Virus record (IMG/VR): IMGVR_UViG_3300028364_000018
Coordinates: 1-64,000 of that record
DNA from: a virus
Length of the DNA: 64,000 nt
Direction: 5' to 3' (one strand)
Translations under genes and position numbers: made by a program
In this document: in pieces, positions 32,524 through 40,726 of the stretch
Numbering within the stretch: the stretch's first letter is position 1
How the letters are laid out: each line of letters starts with the position of its first letter
Notes under the pieces: model-generated
Seen by the model: only the letters and a program-made list of their open reading frames with translations
Database searches by the model: none
Told to the model about the DNA's origin: nothing

Positions 32524-32797
32524 GATAGATAAATTGGACGACTCATTAGAGGCCTCGTATGTAGCTCGTAAACGGGGGGAGGTGGGGGGCACCTACCGCT
32601 CTGAACACCCGATGGTGTTCCGTAATCAGAGCGTGGCATCCAAGGTTCGCCGTAAGTGGAATAGGCAGACAGGCACCATAGCCACGGAGCGACCTTATGA
32701 CGCCCTGATACATCCGAACGTGGTGTTTGAGAAGGTGGTGGAGTTGGACCCCTATAGATTTGTTAAAACTGAAAAACAAATGGAGAAAATTAAATGA
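32507..32797 (+). CDS. Hypothetical protein, 96 aa
   Basis: 96 aa with CAAGGAT upstream, basic overall. Overlaps both neighbours. From here the sequence becomes more AT-rich. Unknown. Confidence 0.5.
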   Translation: MQYVVEIDKLDDSLEASYVARKRGEVGGTYRSEHPMVFRNQSVASKVRRKWNRQTGTIATERPYDALIHPNVVFEKVVELDPYRFVKTEKQMEKIK

Positions 32798-32979
32798 CAA
32801 TATTATGCTTTTGCCCCTCGTGTGACCGCATCTACGCAGATGAAGACTTTTGCATAGATTGCACATATGAAGGTCATCCAGATGACGACGTTGAGCTTGA
32901 GGTTATAGGTGACTTTTCTTCCGAGCAACTAATCAACGCAAAAGCTGGCGGGATTGCCGACACAAAGGAGAACGTATGA
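32794..32979 (+). CDS. Small zinc-ribbon protein, 61 aa
   Basis: 61 aa with CPSC (8-11) and CIDC (20-23), a compact CxxC...CxxC zinc knuckle, then an acidic tail. ATGA overlap start, ATGA end. May bind nucleic acid or protein. Confidence 0.55.
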   Translation: MTILCFCPSCDRIYADEDFCIDCTYEGHPDDDVELEVIGDFSSEQLINAKAGGIADTKENV

Positions 32980-33206
32980 AAAATGAGAACGATAAAAGCA
33001 ATTCCGCTGATTTTATGGTTGAAGTAAACGCAGATGACTTAATATCTGTTTTGCGCGGGATCACTCAAGGGAACTATATGGAGTTTTTAGTTGCCCAAAA
33101 CTACTACATCACAACAGGCCAGCACTCTTCGGTGCAGTCACTCATGGAGGCGTGGGTTAAGCACAACGCCGAAGTCCACCGGATCGACGAAGGAGAAGAG
33201 GCATGA
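32976..33206 (+). CDS. Accessory-module protein, 76 aa
   Basis: 76 aa. The C-terminal HNAEVHRIDEGEEA recurs in related form at the ends of the genes at 33203, 33619 and 34080, showing shared duplicated DNA. The module is AT-richer than the rest of the window. Unknown. Confidence 0.5.
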   Translation: MKNENDKSNSADFMVEVNADDLISVLRGITQGNYMEFLVAQNYYITTGQHSSVQSLMEAWVKHNAEVHRIDEGEEA

Positions 33207-33598
33207 AAAATGGAAACACTGCCTCAGATTGGATGGATGCGACAAAATCCGCGCCGCCAAGAAACAATGAATTTGAGGTTCTTCACTTCGGAGACCTTGC
33301 CGAGAAACATTGGCTAATCCAAAAGGGGAAATGGGATGAGTTTGGATTTTGCGGGGTGGAAAATGAGGAAGGTGAGCACTGCAAAGTTTCTACAATTACC
33401 CACTGGCGCATTTCTAACGAAGAGTTAGCGGGACGTGATTCTGAGCGTTCCGCTGATTGTATTATTGAAATACCCCCAAACCAAGATCGGTCATACGTTG
33501 ATTTATTAGATGCTATAAAACGCAATCCTTTTATGTTTTCGCCCAACTCCGACTTGTGCGGATCGACGAAGGAGATTCGCACGGAGGACTCGTTGTGA
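33203..33598 (+). CDS. Accessory-module protein with AGRDSERSADC segment
   Basis: 131 aa. The middle reads LHFGDLAEKHWLIQKGKWDEFGFCG; then comes AGRDSERSADCIIE (~75-88), encoded by DNA almost identical to 33813-33862 in the next gene. The C-terminus may have been reshaped by recombination. Unknown function. Confidence 0.5.
   Translation: MKNGNTASDWMDATKSAPPRNNEFEVLHFGDLAEKHWLIQKGKWDEFGFCGVENEEGEHCKVSTITHWRISNEELAGRDSERSADCIIEIPPNQDRSYVDLLDAIKRNPFMFSPNSDLCGSTKEIRTEDSL
33421..33470 (+). repeat. 50-bp direct repeat, copy A
   Basis: Encodes the AGRDSERSADC segment; matches 33813-33862 with only a few differences (TTAGCGGGACGTGATTCTGA against ATAGCGGGACGCGATTCTGA at the start). Confidence 0.75.
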
Positions 33599-33618
33599 TT
33601 ACAATCGAGGAATACAAA

Positions 33619-34083
33619 ATGAAAAACTGGTATGAAGTCCATGAAGATCGTCGGAATTATCACGGCAACGGAAACGCAAATGGTTGTACCAATCGTTTCC
33701 ACACAGGGCAGTACGAAACTGCCGAAGAGGCGTTTGAATACGTCGAGAAAAGTAGAGGTTATGGATTTCACCGTCTTGTGGTGGTAAAATGTTCGGCTGA
33801 AATAATTAACGCAGAGATAGCGGGACGCGATTCTGAGCGTTCCGCTGATTGTCTGGTTGAAACGGATTACAGTAATGCCGTTGAACGTGCAACGAGGGCT
33901 GAAAACATATTGAGCCGTTTACTGTCAGGATTTTGGGTCCACATGATGAACGAAATTGCACCCGAGGAGGCAATGGGTGATCAGGTAACGGCATACTGGG
34001 AAAAATATAACGCCGAAACTGACCGGATCGACGAAGTAGATTCGGGCGAGGGTCTTGTTGAGACTAAAAAGGATAAGTCATGA
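33619..34083 (+). CDS. Accessory-module protein, 154 aa
   Basis: 154 aa from ATG 33619 (CGAGG upstream). Start has MKNWYEVHEDRRNYHG and 'TGQYETAEEAFEYVEK', a small alpha/beta fold with a helix-forming repeat. It then carries the shared AGRDSERSADC segment and a helical C-terminal half ending in the RIDE motif. Unknown. Confidence 0.5.
   Translation: MKNWYEVHEDRRNYHGNGNANGCTNRFHTGQYETAEEAFEYVEKSRGYGFHRLVVVKCSAEIINAEIAGRDSERSADCLVETDYSNAVERATRAENILSRLLSGFWVHMMNEIAPEEAMGDQVTAYWEKYNAETDRIDEVDSGEGLVETKKDKS
33813..33862 (+). repeat. 50-bp direct repeat, copy B
   Basis: Second copy of the AGRDSERSADC-encoding DNA (see 33421-33470). Shorter related pieces (CGGATCGACGAAGGAG and TTGTCTGGTTGA strings) occur at 33180, 33559, 34310 and 34678. 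Confidence 0.75.
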
Positions 34084-34343
34084 GTCACCCTGAACCAAAT
34101 AATATCCATGACAGCTTACTAAACTGTGTGGCTTTTTGCTCCCGCGATTGGTCGCAGAACAAGCGGGACGCATGGATTTATGGAATAGTTTGCGGGTGGG
34201 AAGACGCCATAGAAGACGTGGCCCAAGATCATAACTGGACTCCTGAAGCTGTTAAACGCTTAGAGATGCTTCACGAGCAGTTCGAAGGCCTCAACACCGA
34301 ATTGGCTGGATCGACGAAGGAGAAGAGGCATGAGTCTGGTTGA
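34080..34343 (+). CDS. Accessory-module protein, 87 aa
   Basis: 87 aa, ATGA overlap start. Short helical protein (WIYGIVCGWEDAIEDVAQDH); C-terminus TELAGSTKEKRHES is again related to neighbouring ends. Unknown. Confidence 0.5.
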   Translation: MSHPEPNNIHDSLLNCVAFCSRDWSQNKRDAWIYGIVCGWEDAIEDVAQDHNWTPEAVKRLEMLHEQFEGLNTELAGSTKEKRHESG

Positions 34344-34361
34344 AAATGATGGAGGTAAATT

Positions 34362-34709
34362 ATGAAATCTATTTATGACAAAAAAGGGAGACCTATCCAC
34401 GTTGGTGATGTAATTAAAATCTACCATTTTACTGCGGCTTTAAGGCGTGAAAAAAACTACATGTACAAACATGTTAAATCTATAACCGAATATGATTTTG
34501 GCACTATGTACGTCCTAGACCATTTGGAAGAAGATCCAAAAACATTTGCGGTGAGAGCAGAGGGTGAAATTGTCCCACATTGGGAAGTCATTCAGGGATT
34601 TAACGGAGGCCACTTTAGCGAGAGACGAAAGCTCAACGCCGAAGTCTGCGGATCGAGCCATAGCGAAGACTCGCCCAATTGTCTGGTTGACCATAAGGAC
34701 GGTGAATGA
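34362..34709 (+). CDS. Hypothetical protein, 115 aa, with small beta-barrel look
   Basis: 115 aa with GGAGGTAAATT ATG. 'GRPIHVGDVIKIYHFTAALRR' resembles the start of small SH3/YopX-like domains found in phage proteins; the C-terminus CGSSHSEDSPNCLVD is related to the repeat segment. Overlaps the next gene. Confidence 0.5.
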   Translation: MKSIYDKKGRPIHVGDVIKIYHFTAALRREKNYMYKHVKSITEYDFGTMYVLDHLEEDPKTFAVRAEGEIVPHWEVIQGFNGGHFSERRKLNAEVCGSSHSEDSPNCLVDHKDGE

Positions 34710-34843
34710 TGCAATATAAAATCATTACAGCATTCGGCGTTAACCGCCTTGAGACTTTAGTGCGGAGGTGTTTGGATAAAGGCTGGATACCTAAAGGCGG
34801 ACCTTTTGTCCTCGGTGTGGAGATACTCCCAGAAGCCATTTAA
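34709..34843 (+). CDS. DUF1737-like small protein
   Basis: 44 aa, ATGA overlap start. YKIITAFGVNRLETLV...GWIPKGGPFV...PEAI matches the short domain of unknown function DUF1737 (Y-K-I-I-T, L-E-x-x-V, G-W-x-x-x-G-G). Common as a tiny phage protein of unknown role. Confidence 0.65.
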   Translation: MQYKIITAFGVNRLETLVRRCLDKGWIPKGGPFVLGVEILPEAI

Positions 34844-34901
34844 GTACCTAACAGTGTTTGGAAGTGTTAAAATTAAACACAAAATAAAATACAAACAGGG
34901 G

Positions 34902-34936
34902 TTGACAGTATCGCAATAAGTATGTAAGGTATAACC
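34902..34936 (+). promoter_or_regulatory. Leaderless sigma70-like promoter for the RHH/TnpB-like pair
   Basis: TTGACA 34902-34907, 17-bp spacer, TAAGGT 34925-34930, 6 nt, ATG 34937. Confidence 0.6.
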
Positions 34937-35080
34937 ATGAATCAAGTAAAAAGAATGATGAGCTACCCCCGACGCATGTTCGAGCGCCTAACCCGGTTTT
35001 CGAACCACACAGGTCTGGCGCTGACAGAGATAGTCCGCCGGGCTGTTGATGAGTACCTGGATCGTAACGAAGTAAAATGA
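34937..35080 (+). CDS. Ribbon-helix-helix (CopG-like) DNA-binding protein
   Basis: 47 aa. Pattern of a basic strand (YPRRMFERLTRFS), then TGLALTEIVRRAVDEYLDR, the second helix of RHH repressors. It overlaps the nuclease gene by ATGA. RHH proteins bind operator DNA as dimers, so autoregulation of this promoter, which lies only a few bases upstream, is likely. Confidence 0.7.
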   Translation: MNQVKRMMSYPRRMFERLTRFSNHTGLALTEIVRRAVDEYLDRNEVK

Positions 35081-36459
35081 AAGTCACACGCATCATAAAC
35101 GCCGAACCTAATCAGGCCTTGCTACCTATATGCAAGGCCACAGCGTTTATGCGTGCTGACATCTGGCGGCGTTACGGCGCACTAGGCACAGCCGGTAAAA
35201 GGTTGAACACCGTAAAACCCGAGCTGCCTGCGTTGTACAAGTACCTAGATCTGGACGGTACGATTCGGGCAGAGACTGCCAAAGACGTACTCAACGATAT
35301 ATACTCATACAAAGAGGCGGCCAAGGAGAGGGTGCGAAAGTCTGTTAGGAAGAGGGCCGAGACCGACGAGGAGTTGAAACGGTTGTACACCCTGCTTAAG
35401 AAAGATGAGTGGTTGGACGACAACTTCCTACACCGGCAGATGCGTAAGCACTTCAAGCACGGCGTAGCCCATTGCGCGAATCAATTTGTGGTTCGTAGTG
35501 ATAGGGTGCTGACCGAGGTAGTGGAAGGGCGCCTAGTTGTAATCCTAAAGATTGCACCAAAATACGGGAACTCTATAAGGCTGACTACCACAACAAGTGG
35601 TAAGAACGTAGACCTCAAGGGCTCGAACCTGCGAGTAATTGTGAAAGATACGGGGGTGGAGATCCACTACTGCGCAGACAAACAACCCGGACGAGCGCCA
35701 GGAGTGGGTAAGATTGGGGTGGATAAGGGTTACACTGAGGCGTTTGCCGATAGCCGGGGAGGTCTACACGGACAGGGTTTCGGGCAGACCATGACCAAGT
35801 TCAGCGACCGGGTTAAGGAGACGGGTAAGTCCCGTAACAAACTCCGCGCGTTGGAGGAGAAGCACCGGGAAGCCGGTAGGGTGGCTAAAGCAGACCGGAT
35901 TAATAAAAACAACTTAGGAAATAAGAAGATTGAGAGACGAAAAGAACGGACACAAAAGAGACTGCGGACAATCGCTTTCAAAGCGGCTCACGCAGTTGTT
36001 GACCATGCCTCCCATGTGGGAGCAGAAGATTTGAGTTCTCCGATATGCTCCAAGCATAAATGGAGGAATTACAATCGGAGAATGAGTTCCTGGGCCAAAG
36101 GCGTTTTAGCCGAGGCATTGGAAAACGTCACGCAACAGCGTGGCTCGAAGTTACAGCTTGTTGCTTCGGCCTACACATCGCAAATTGATTCACAGACGGG
36201 CTTGCTGGAAGGCCAGCGCGTCGGGGATCGGTTTTACCACGTAAGTGGGGATGTCAGTCAGGCCGACACCAACGCTGCACGAGTGATTGAGCGACGGATG
36301 GATGACCCGGAGATAGGGCGTTACACGCCCTTCAAAGACATCCGTCTGATACTACTCAATCGCTCTCCGGCGCAACTGAGCGTCAATAGGGTCGAGTTGG
36401 GATCTTTGGATCGTCAACCGACTGCGGATAAACTCAATGCGCACTTATACGCATACTAA
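35077..36459 (+). CDS. TnpB/Cas12-like RuvC nuclease without zinc finger
   Basis: 460 aa. C-terminal half has the split RuvC motifs: IGVDKGYTEAFADSRG (Asp, ~215-230), HVGAEDLSSP (Glu, ~312), and SGDVSQADTNAARVIERR (last Asp, ~397). YTSQIDSQTGLLEGQRVGDR stands where canonical TnpB has a CxxC...CxxC finger, so the zinc-binding Cys are absent. This variant resembles the RNA-guided nuclease group between TnpB and small Cas12 proteins. No serine or tyrosine transposase adjoins it and no CRISPR array is seen. It is paired with an RHH protein and a leaderless promoter, suggesting domestication by the phage. Confidence 0.8.
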   Translation: MKVTRIINAEPNQALLPICKATAFMRADIWRRYGALGTAGKRLNTVKPELPALYKYLDLDGTIRAETAKDVLNDIYSYKEAAKERVRKSVRKRAETDEELKRLYTLLKKDEWLDDNFLHRQMRKHFKHGVAHCANQFVVRSDRVLTEVVEGRLVVILKIAPKYGNSIRLTTTTSGKNVDLKGSNLRVIVKDTGVEIHYCADKQPGRAPGVGKIGVDKGYTEAFADSRGGLHGQGFGQTMTKFSDRVKETGKSRNKLRALEEKHREAGRVAKADRINKNNLGNKKIERRKERTQKRLRTIAFKAAHAVVDHASHVGAEDLSSPICSKHKWRNYNRRMSSWAKGVLAEALENVTQQRGSKLQLVASAYTSQIDSQTGLLEGQRVGDRFYHVSGDVSQADTNAARVIERRMDDPEIGRYTPFKDIRLILLNRSPAQLSVNRVELGSLDRQPTADKLNAHLYAY

Positions 36460-36476
36460 ATGAGGCAGGATTCAGC

Positions 36477-37058
36477 ATGACCATATTCTTCGCGTCCGAC
36501 ACCCACTTCGGACATAAAAACATTGTGGAGCTTGGGGAGGGTAAACGCCCGGGGATCTGCTCGGAAGAGCATGACGAGATTCTAGTAAACAACTGGAATC
36601 GACAGGTGCCCAAGAAGCGTTCAGTCACGTATCTCCTCGGAGATGTCTCTATGTCCGCTGAGGGCTGGCACCACCTAACCAGGCTCAATGGAGATATCCG
36701 GATAATACTGGGCAATCATGACGACCGTTGGCTAGACCACCAGGGCATCCGGGACTTGGATAAGTGGTTGCCAGCTAACATCCAGCTCGAGCCTGTCAGC
36801 CTCCTACGCTACAAGCGTATGTGGTTAAGCCATTGCCCGATCCACCCGGACGAGATGCGTAAGTGCCTATGTAACATGCACGGACACATCCATAATCACG
36901 TTATTGACGACCCTCGGTACATGAATGTCTGTATGGAGCAACTGCCCGGCTTCTGTCCTATATCATTGGATGATGTACGGGCGGAGTTCCGCCGACGCGG
37001 GATTGAGTTGATGAGCGAGAAGTGGCAGGCTCTCCAAGGAAGTTTAAGTGCCAAGTAA
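36477..37058 (+). CDS. Calcineurin-like metallophosphoesterase
   Basis: 193 aa. All family motifs are present: DTHFGH (residues 6-11), GDVS (~57), GNHDDRW (~80-86), SHCPIHP (~118) and HGHIHNH (~135-141). It is a compact two-metal phosphoesterase. Family members act on nucleotides, 2',3'-cyclic phosphates, DNA or phosphoproteins; a role in nucleic-acid end processing would suit the RNA-repair genes at 41.5-43 kb, but that is inference. Confidence 0.85.
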   Translation: MTIFFASDTHFGHKNIVELGEGKRPGICSEEHDEILVNNWNRQVPKKRSVTYLLGDVSMSAEGWHHLTRLNGDIRIILGNHDDRWLDHQGIRDLDKWLPANIQLEPVSLLRYKRMWLSHCPIHPDEMRKCLCNMHGHIHNHVIDDPRYMNVCMEQLPGFCPISLDDVRAEFRRRGIELMSEKWQALQGSLSAK

Positions 37059-37091
37059 ATATTAAGGTCGCAACTTAACAATAGGAATTAG

Positions 37092-37259
37092 ATGAAAGAT
37101 AACGAAAGAATGGAATGGATAGAACGTGCTAGGGAGATCCACGAGAAGGAGGGGCGGGTCGAGATCGATGATAATGCGGAGGTCTCCAAAGGAGATGACC
37201 CGGGAGTGTACGTCCAAGCTTGGGTTTGGGTGGCTGCTCCTGAGGAGGCAGATCAATGA
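37092..37259 (+). CDS. Acidic small protein, 55 aa
   Basis: 55 aa with AATAGGAATTAG upstream. Charged helix then a beta strand (VYVQAWVWVAAPEE). ATGA end. Unknown. Confidence 0.5.
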   Translation: MKDNERMEWIERAREIHEKEGRVEIDDNAEVSKGDDPGVYVQAWVWVAAPEEADQ

Positions 37260-37795
37260 TGGGCCAATACTTTGCTGAGGAGTTCCTGGAGTACGCTGGA
37301 CGACTCCTAACTACGATGGCCTACGCCAGTGCCATGGAGGAGGAGGATGCGCCTGAAGGGCCTGTGGCACGGATGGGAGCGGATTGGATGGACACGATGC
37401 CAGACTGTATCCCCATCTGGCCTGCGTCCGTTGAGGTGGCGTTGGTCGTCGCCAATCTGGATATGCGAGGTAATTACCCGAATATCCCAGACTTTATCGT
37501 ACGCACCCTGCAACATAATGAGGCCCTCCCCGAGGATTTCGATCCAGCAGAACCCTGCTACGAGCTAATAGAAAATATGGAGAGCCCAGACGGACGGCAC
37601 ACAAGCATAGTCGGGTACCTCGCCAGCAACTTCGCCCATCACATGGTGGGATCAGGAGTTGGTCTTTTTGACGAGGGTTGGGAGTGGCCACCCGAGTGGG
37701 ACGCTGTTATCTCACACAGCTGCGAGGCTTATATGGATAGTCTTGTACCGGACTGGCGAGAACGATTAAAGGGGTGGGGACCACCGGATGAATAA
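37256..37795 (+). CDS. Acidic hypothetical protein, 179 aa
   Basis: 179 aa, strongly acidic, with many Met/Trp/Pro. No motif seen. Overlaps both neighbours. Confidence 0.55.
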   Translation: MMGQYFAEEFLEYAGRLLTTMAYASAMEEEDAPEGPVARMGADWMDTMPDCIPIWPASVEVALVVANLDMRGNYPNIPDFIVRTLQHNEALPEDFDPAEPCYELIENMESPDGRHTSIVGYLASNFAHHMVGSGVGLFDEGWEWPPEWDAVISHSCEAYMDSLVPDWRERLKGWGPPDE

Positions 37796-37964
37796 AGAAC
37801 AGGCTCTTAAGATATTCGCGGAACTAGGGATACCCCCATCCGAAGCGCTATACGCTTTGGAGGACTTTCGCCGGGCTCGCACGAATTTCGCCGAAGAGGA
37901 ATACACAACGAAGGAGCACACTCGGCGCCTCGAAGCGGCTTACACCCTGCTGAGGACCAAATGA
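37788..37964 (+). CDS. Helical small protein, 58 aa
   Basis: 58 aa, a three-helix charged protein. ATGA end into the nuclease-like gene. Possibly a partner of it. Confidence 0.5.
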   Translation: MNKEQALKIFAELGIPPSEALYALEDFRRARTNFAEEEYTTKEHTRRLEAAYTLLRTK

Positions 37965-38476
37965 CGGACGCACAGAAAGCCAGGATCTGTACCAACGCGA
38001 TACTGGAGGATAAGTATAGGCGTAGCTTGTGCTGTCCGCGGTGCATACCGGCGTTCTGGACTGAGTGTGACGTACTGCAGGTGACCAAGGCTGGTTACTG
38101 GGTGGAGTATGAGATAAAGGTGTCGCGCGCTGACTTCAAGGCAGATGCTCGCAAGCAGGTGACAGCCGGTAGGTACAGCTCCCGGCACCGGACCGCACCC
38201 CTTAAACACGATCTCCTCCGTACAGGATCTACGAGAGGACCAAACCGGTTCTACTACGTGACACCCCTGGGCCTCATTACCCCGGAAGAGCTTCCGGAAT
38301 TTGCGGGATTAATTGAGGTCAACATTGATTGGGATAAACGCAGGAGATGGCCGCATCCCCGGGAGGTGGTGAAAGCCCCTCGCCTACATACAGAGAAGTT
38401 GGATAAGAAAGAGGTGGATCGGATGATGGTTGGTTTCTACCACCGTTACATGCAACAACAATTAAAGAAGGATTGA
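37961..38476 (+). CDS. PD-(D/E)XK-like nuclease family protein
   Basis: 171 aa. ECDVLQVTKAGYWVEYEIKVSRADFK (~34-59) gives Asp-x13-Glu-x-Lys, the restriction-fold catalytic pattern; the rest (PNRFYYVTPLGLITPEELPEFAGLIEV) matches a group of phage proteins resembling MmcB-type DNA repair nucleases. Two CxxC-like Cys pairs precede it (CCPRC). Probably cuts or processes DNA; whether metal site is complete cannot be told. Confidence 0.65.
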   Translation: MTDAQKARICTNAILEDKYRRSLCCPRCIPAFWTECDVLQVTKAGYWVEYEIKVSRADFKADARKQVTAGRYSSRHRTAPLKHDLLRTGSTRGPNRFYYVTPLGLITPEELPEFAGLIEVNIDWDKRRRWPHPREVVKAPRLHTEKLDKKEVDRMMVGFYHRYMQQQLKKD

Positions 38477-38477
38477 T

Positions 38478-39275
38478 ATGAGTATGATCGACGAATTAGA
38501 AAAACAACTGCGAGAGCTCCGAAAGAAAGGAGAGGAGCAGGAGAGGCTGGATCTGGAAGAGGCAGTCAAGCCCTACATGAAACGCAGTTTCGTAGTATCC
38601 GGACCTTCTAGGAATCTGGATACTGTTCGGGTGGACCACGGGCTTATCAAGCTCAAATCATTTAAGCAGGATAAATGGAAGAACCTGGCCGTAGATGTCA
38701 GTATCAAGTATGTCGACTTCGCCGTTTCCCGATCCGGCCACAACCCGTTCGTTAGAAATGGGTTGTACACCCGGACTGACACTTGCAGCTTCTGTTTGAG
38801 TGATTGGAAGTCTTTCATCAGCGAGCTTGGCGACGAGGTAAGTAGCAGTGTGTTCGACCGGGTATTCCGGACAGTGGATGACCTCGGGTTGCTGGCTTCC
38901 CAAGAACTATGGGAGAAACACGGGTTGGAGACACTGGAGCAGAACGCAGGTCTCGTCGCATCAGAAAGTCGCAACTCCCTTGTTTGTAAGAAAAAGATGG
39001 CGTTGGACATACCGCATATCCAACTGGTAGGGGGCGACTCCTCTTACCTAGGCGGGGATTCTAACATCTTTATCCACGGAGATCTATACCTCATTAGCCG
39101 CGGCAGTCTGGAGCTGGCAGAGGAGCACCTAATCAGAAAGAGCGGGTTTGGGCTGAACCTAGCTACTACGAATCTCCTGGATGGAGAATACGGATACCTT
39201 GAACGCAGATCCTCAGACGTTAAGAGTTTGCGTGCGAGATTACAGGAAGCCGGTAAACAATTAAATAAGGATTAA
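38478..39275 (+). CDS. Hypothetical protein, 265 aa
   Basis: 265 aa after a GGATTGAT site. N-terminal coiled coil (~1-30, IDELEKQLRELRKKGEEQ), then a mixed alpha/beta body. No motif recognised. Followed at once by the cysteine-ladder protein, possibly a partner. Confidence 0.55.
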   Translation: MSMIDELEKQLRELRKKGEEQERLDLEEAVKPYMKRSFVVSGPSRNLDTVRVDHGLIKLKSFKQDKWKNLAVDVSIKYVDFAVSRSGHNPFVRNGLYTRTDTCSFCLSDWKSFISELGDEVSSSVFDRVFRTVDDLGLLASQELWEKHGLETLEQNAGLVASESRNSLVCKKKMALDIPHIQLVGGDSSYLGGDSNIFIHGDLYLISRGSLELAEEHLIRKSGFGLNLATTNLLDGEYGYLERRSSDVKSLRARLQEAGKQLNKD

Positions 39276-39276
39276 G

Positions 39277-40548
39277 ATGAAAGAATTACAGATTAAATGT
39301 CCGATTTGTGAGCAGTCGGGCGGGATCGAAGAGGTTTTGGTCAACGCGGTGGTGGTGACGCGCATGACGTTGCGGGAGGATAGCGACGGAGAGTTGGAAC
39401 CCGTGTACGAGCACCACAACGTGCTCTCAAGCGATGTAGAGCGCTACCAGTGCTTTTTCTGCGGTGGATTTCTGGCCGCTGATATGGAGAATCTCAAGGA
39501 GTTGGCGAGGGAGAATACCGAACTCACAACAAAGGAAAAGATGAATTTTAAACTAAACAAGAGCGGGGGTTGGATCATTCCCGCTGATACGCGCATCGAA
39601 CGTGACTGCGTTATACCCGCCCACAGTCAGCTTGGGGATGAGTGTGAGCTCGGGGATGAGTGTAAGCTGGGAGCGTGGTGTAAGCTGGGAGAGAGGTGTA
39701 AGCTGGGAGCGTGGTGTAAGCTTGGAGATGAGTGTGAGCTGGGAGTGGGGTGTAAGCTGGGAGAGAGGTGTAAGCTGGGAGAGGGGTGTAAGCTGGGAGA
39801 GAGGTGTAAGCTGGGAGCGTGGTGTAAGCTTGGAGATGAGTGTAAGCTTGGATATGAGGGTGAGCTGGGAGCGGGGTGTAAGCTGGGAGCGTGGTGTAAG
39901 CTGGGAGCGTGGTGTAAGCTGGGAGCGTGGTGTAAGCTTGGAGATGAGTGTGAGCTGGGAGAGTGGTGTGAGCTGGGATCGGGGTGTGAGCTGGGAGCGG
40001 GGTGTGAGCTTGGAGAGAAGTGTGAGCTTGGAGCGTGGTGTAAGCTTGGAGCGGGGTGTGTACGGCCGTTTAAGGGACCTATGCTCAAGTTAGTAGCTAC
40101 GGAGCTTGACGAGGACCTGGAAGTTCCTGAAGATATCAATTGGTCTATGTACGGACCCTTTATAAAGATGCATCTTGTTGAGGCGGGGCTAACCGAAGAG
40201 CAGGCAGACAGCGGTATAGCTCGTAGGTCGTTCTTAGCAAGGGCAGCGTTAGCGGGGTACTTGAGTAAAACCGAACCCAAGGTTAGTCAGAGGATAAAGG
40301 AACTTAGGCGGGAAACCAAGACCGCGGCAGAACAACTGGTTGAGACCGTGAACGTCACGGGCGGCCTAACACACCCACCAGCTGGCGGACCCGCAATTCA
40401 CGACTCTTGGTTGGACTTGGGCGAGGCTTATTTACAGGCATGCGCCGAGTTGGGCGTCGAACCACAATATGAGGAACAAGATGAACATCGAGGAACACCA
40501 GTTAGCGAACATGAGGAAAACCATCATAAACCACTGCGCCGAAACTAA
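39277..40548 (+). CDS. Cysteine-ladder left-handed beta-helix protein
   Basis: 423 aa. Residues 8-70 form a zinc-ribbon pair (CPIC ... CFFC). Residues ~105-118 (WIIPADTRIERDC) begin a hexapeptide beta-helix that continues as 24 uninterrupted copies of L-G-x-x-C-(K/E) (residues ~119-262; DNA 39631-40062). The pattern fits the [LIV]-G-x-x-[STAVC]-x rule of left-handed beta-helices with Cys in the buried turn at all but one step. That would stack about 23 thiols in a line. The C-terminal 150 residues are helical and charged. No acyltransferase active-site His is evident, so it is probably structural or metal-binding. Confidence 0.7.
   Translation: MKELQIKCPICEQSGGIEEVLVNAVVVTRMTLREDSDGELEPVYEHHNVLSSDVERYQCFFCGGFLAADMENLKELARENTELTTKEKMNFKLNKSGGWIIPADTRIERDCVIPAHSQLGDECELGDECKLGAWCKLGERCKLGAWCKLGDECELGVGCKLGERCKLGEGCKLGERCKLGAWCKLGDECKLGYEGELGAGCKLGAWCKLGAWCKLGAWCKLGDECELGEWCELGSGCELGAGCELGEKCELGAWCKLGAGCVRPFKGPMLKLVATELDEDLEVPEDINWSMYGPFIKMHLVEAGLTEEQADSGIARRSFLARAALAGYLSKTEPKVSQRIKELRRETKTAAEQLVETVNVTGGLTHPPAGGPAIHDSWLDLGEAYLQACAELGVEPQYEEQDEHRGTPVSEHEENHHKPLRRN
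39631..40062 (+). repeat. 24 tandem 18-bp units encoding LGxxC(K/E)
   Basis: Units such as CTGGGAGCGTGGTGTAAG repeat in frame. The two variable codons come in a small set (GCG TGG, GAG AGG, GAT GAG, GAG GGG) while the others are nearly fixed, so the array probably grows and shrinks by slippage or recombination. Confidence 0.85.
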
Positions 40549-40726
40549 ACTAGGTATTGCGTGGGCGGTGGATCTGTATTACGAAATCACGCTTAATATG
40601 GATTACCAACGCGTGTCAGCGGCCTCGGAGGATATAAAACATACACTGAGAAGTATGCGGAAGGAACCAGACGGGATGTATAGGGCGTCGCACGCGTATA
40701 TAGACAGGAGCATTAAAGGTTTATGA
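40481..40726 (+). CDS. Hypothetical protein, 81 aa
   Basis: 81 aa, ATG 40481 chosen for its AGGA site over 40469. It overlaps the previous frame by 68 nt, in which the previous protein's tail may be non-natural. Helical. Unknown. Confidence 0.45.
   Translation: MNIEEHQLANMRKTIINHCAETKLGIAWAVDLYYEITLNMDYQRVSAASEDIKHTLRSMRKEPDGMYRASHAYIDRSIKGL

Noticed and set aside
39631-40062. CRISPR array
   Set aside because: Tandem 18-bp in-frame coding units, with no spacers of 25-40 bp and no cas1/cas2. The same holds for 46310-46699. No CRISPR array is seen anywhere in the window.
39627-40280. Long open frames opposite and beside the LGxxC repeat (e.g. Ser/Pro/His-rich minus-strand frame)
   Set aside because: They arise from the 18-bp periodicity, have low-complexity products and no ribosome site; the plus-strand frame continues into clear domains on both sides.
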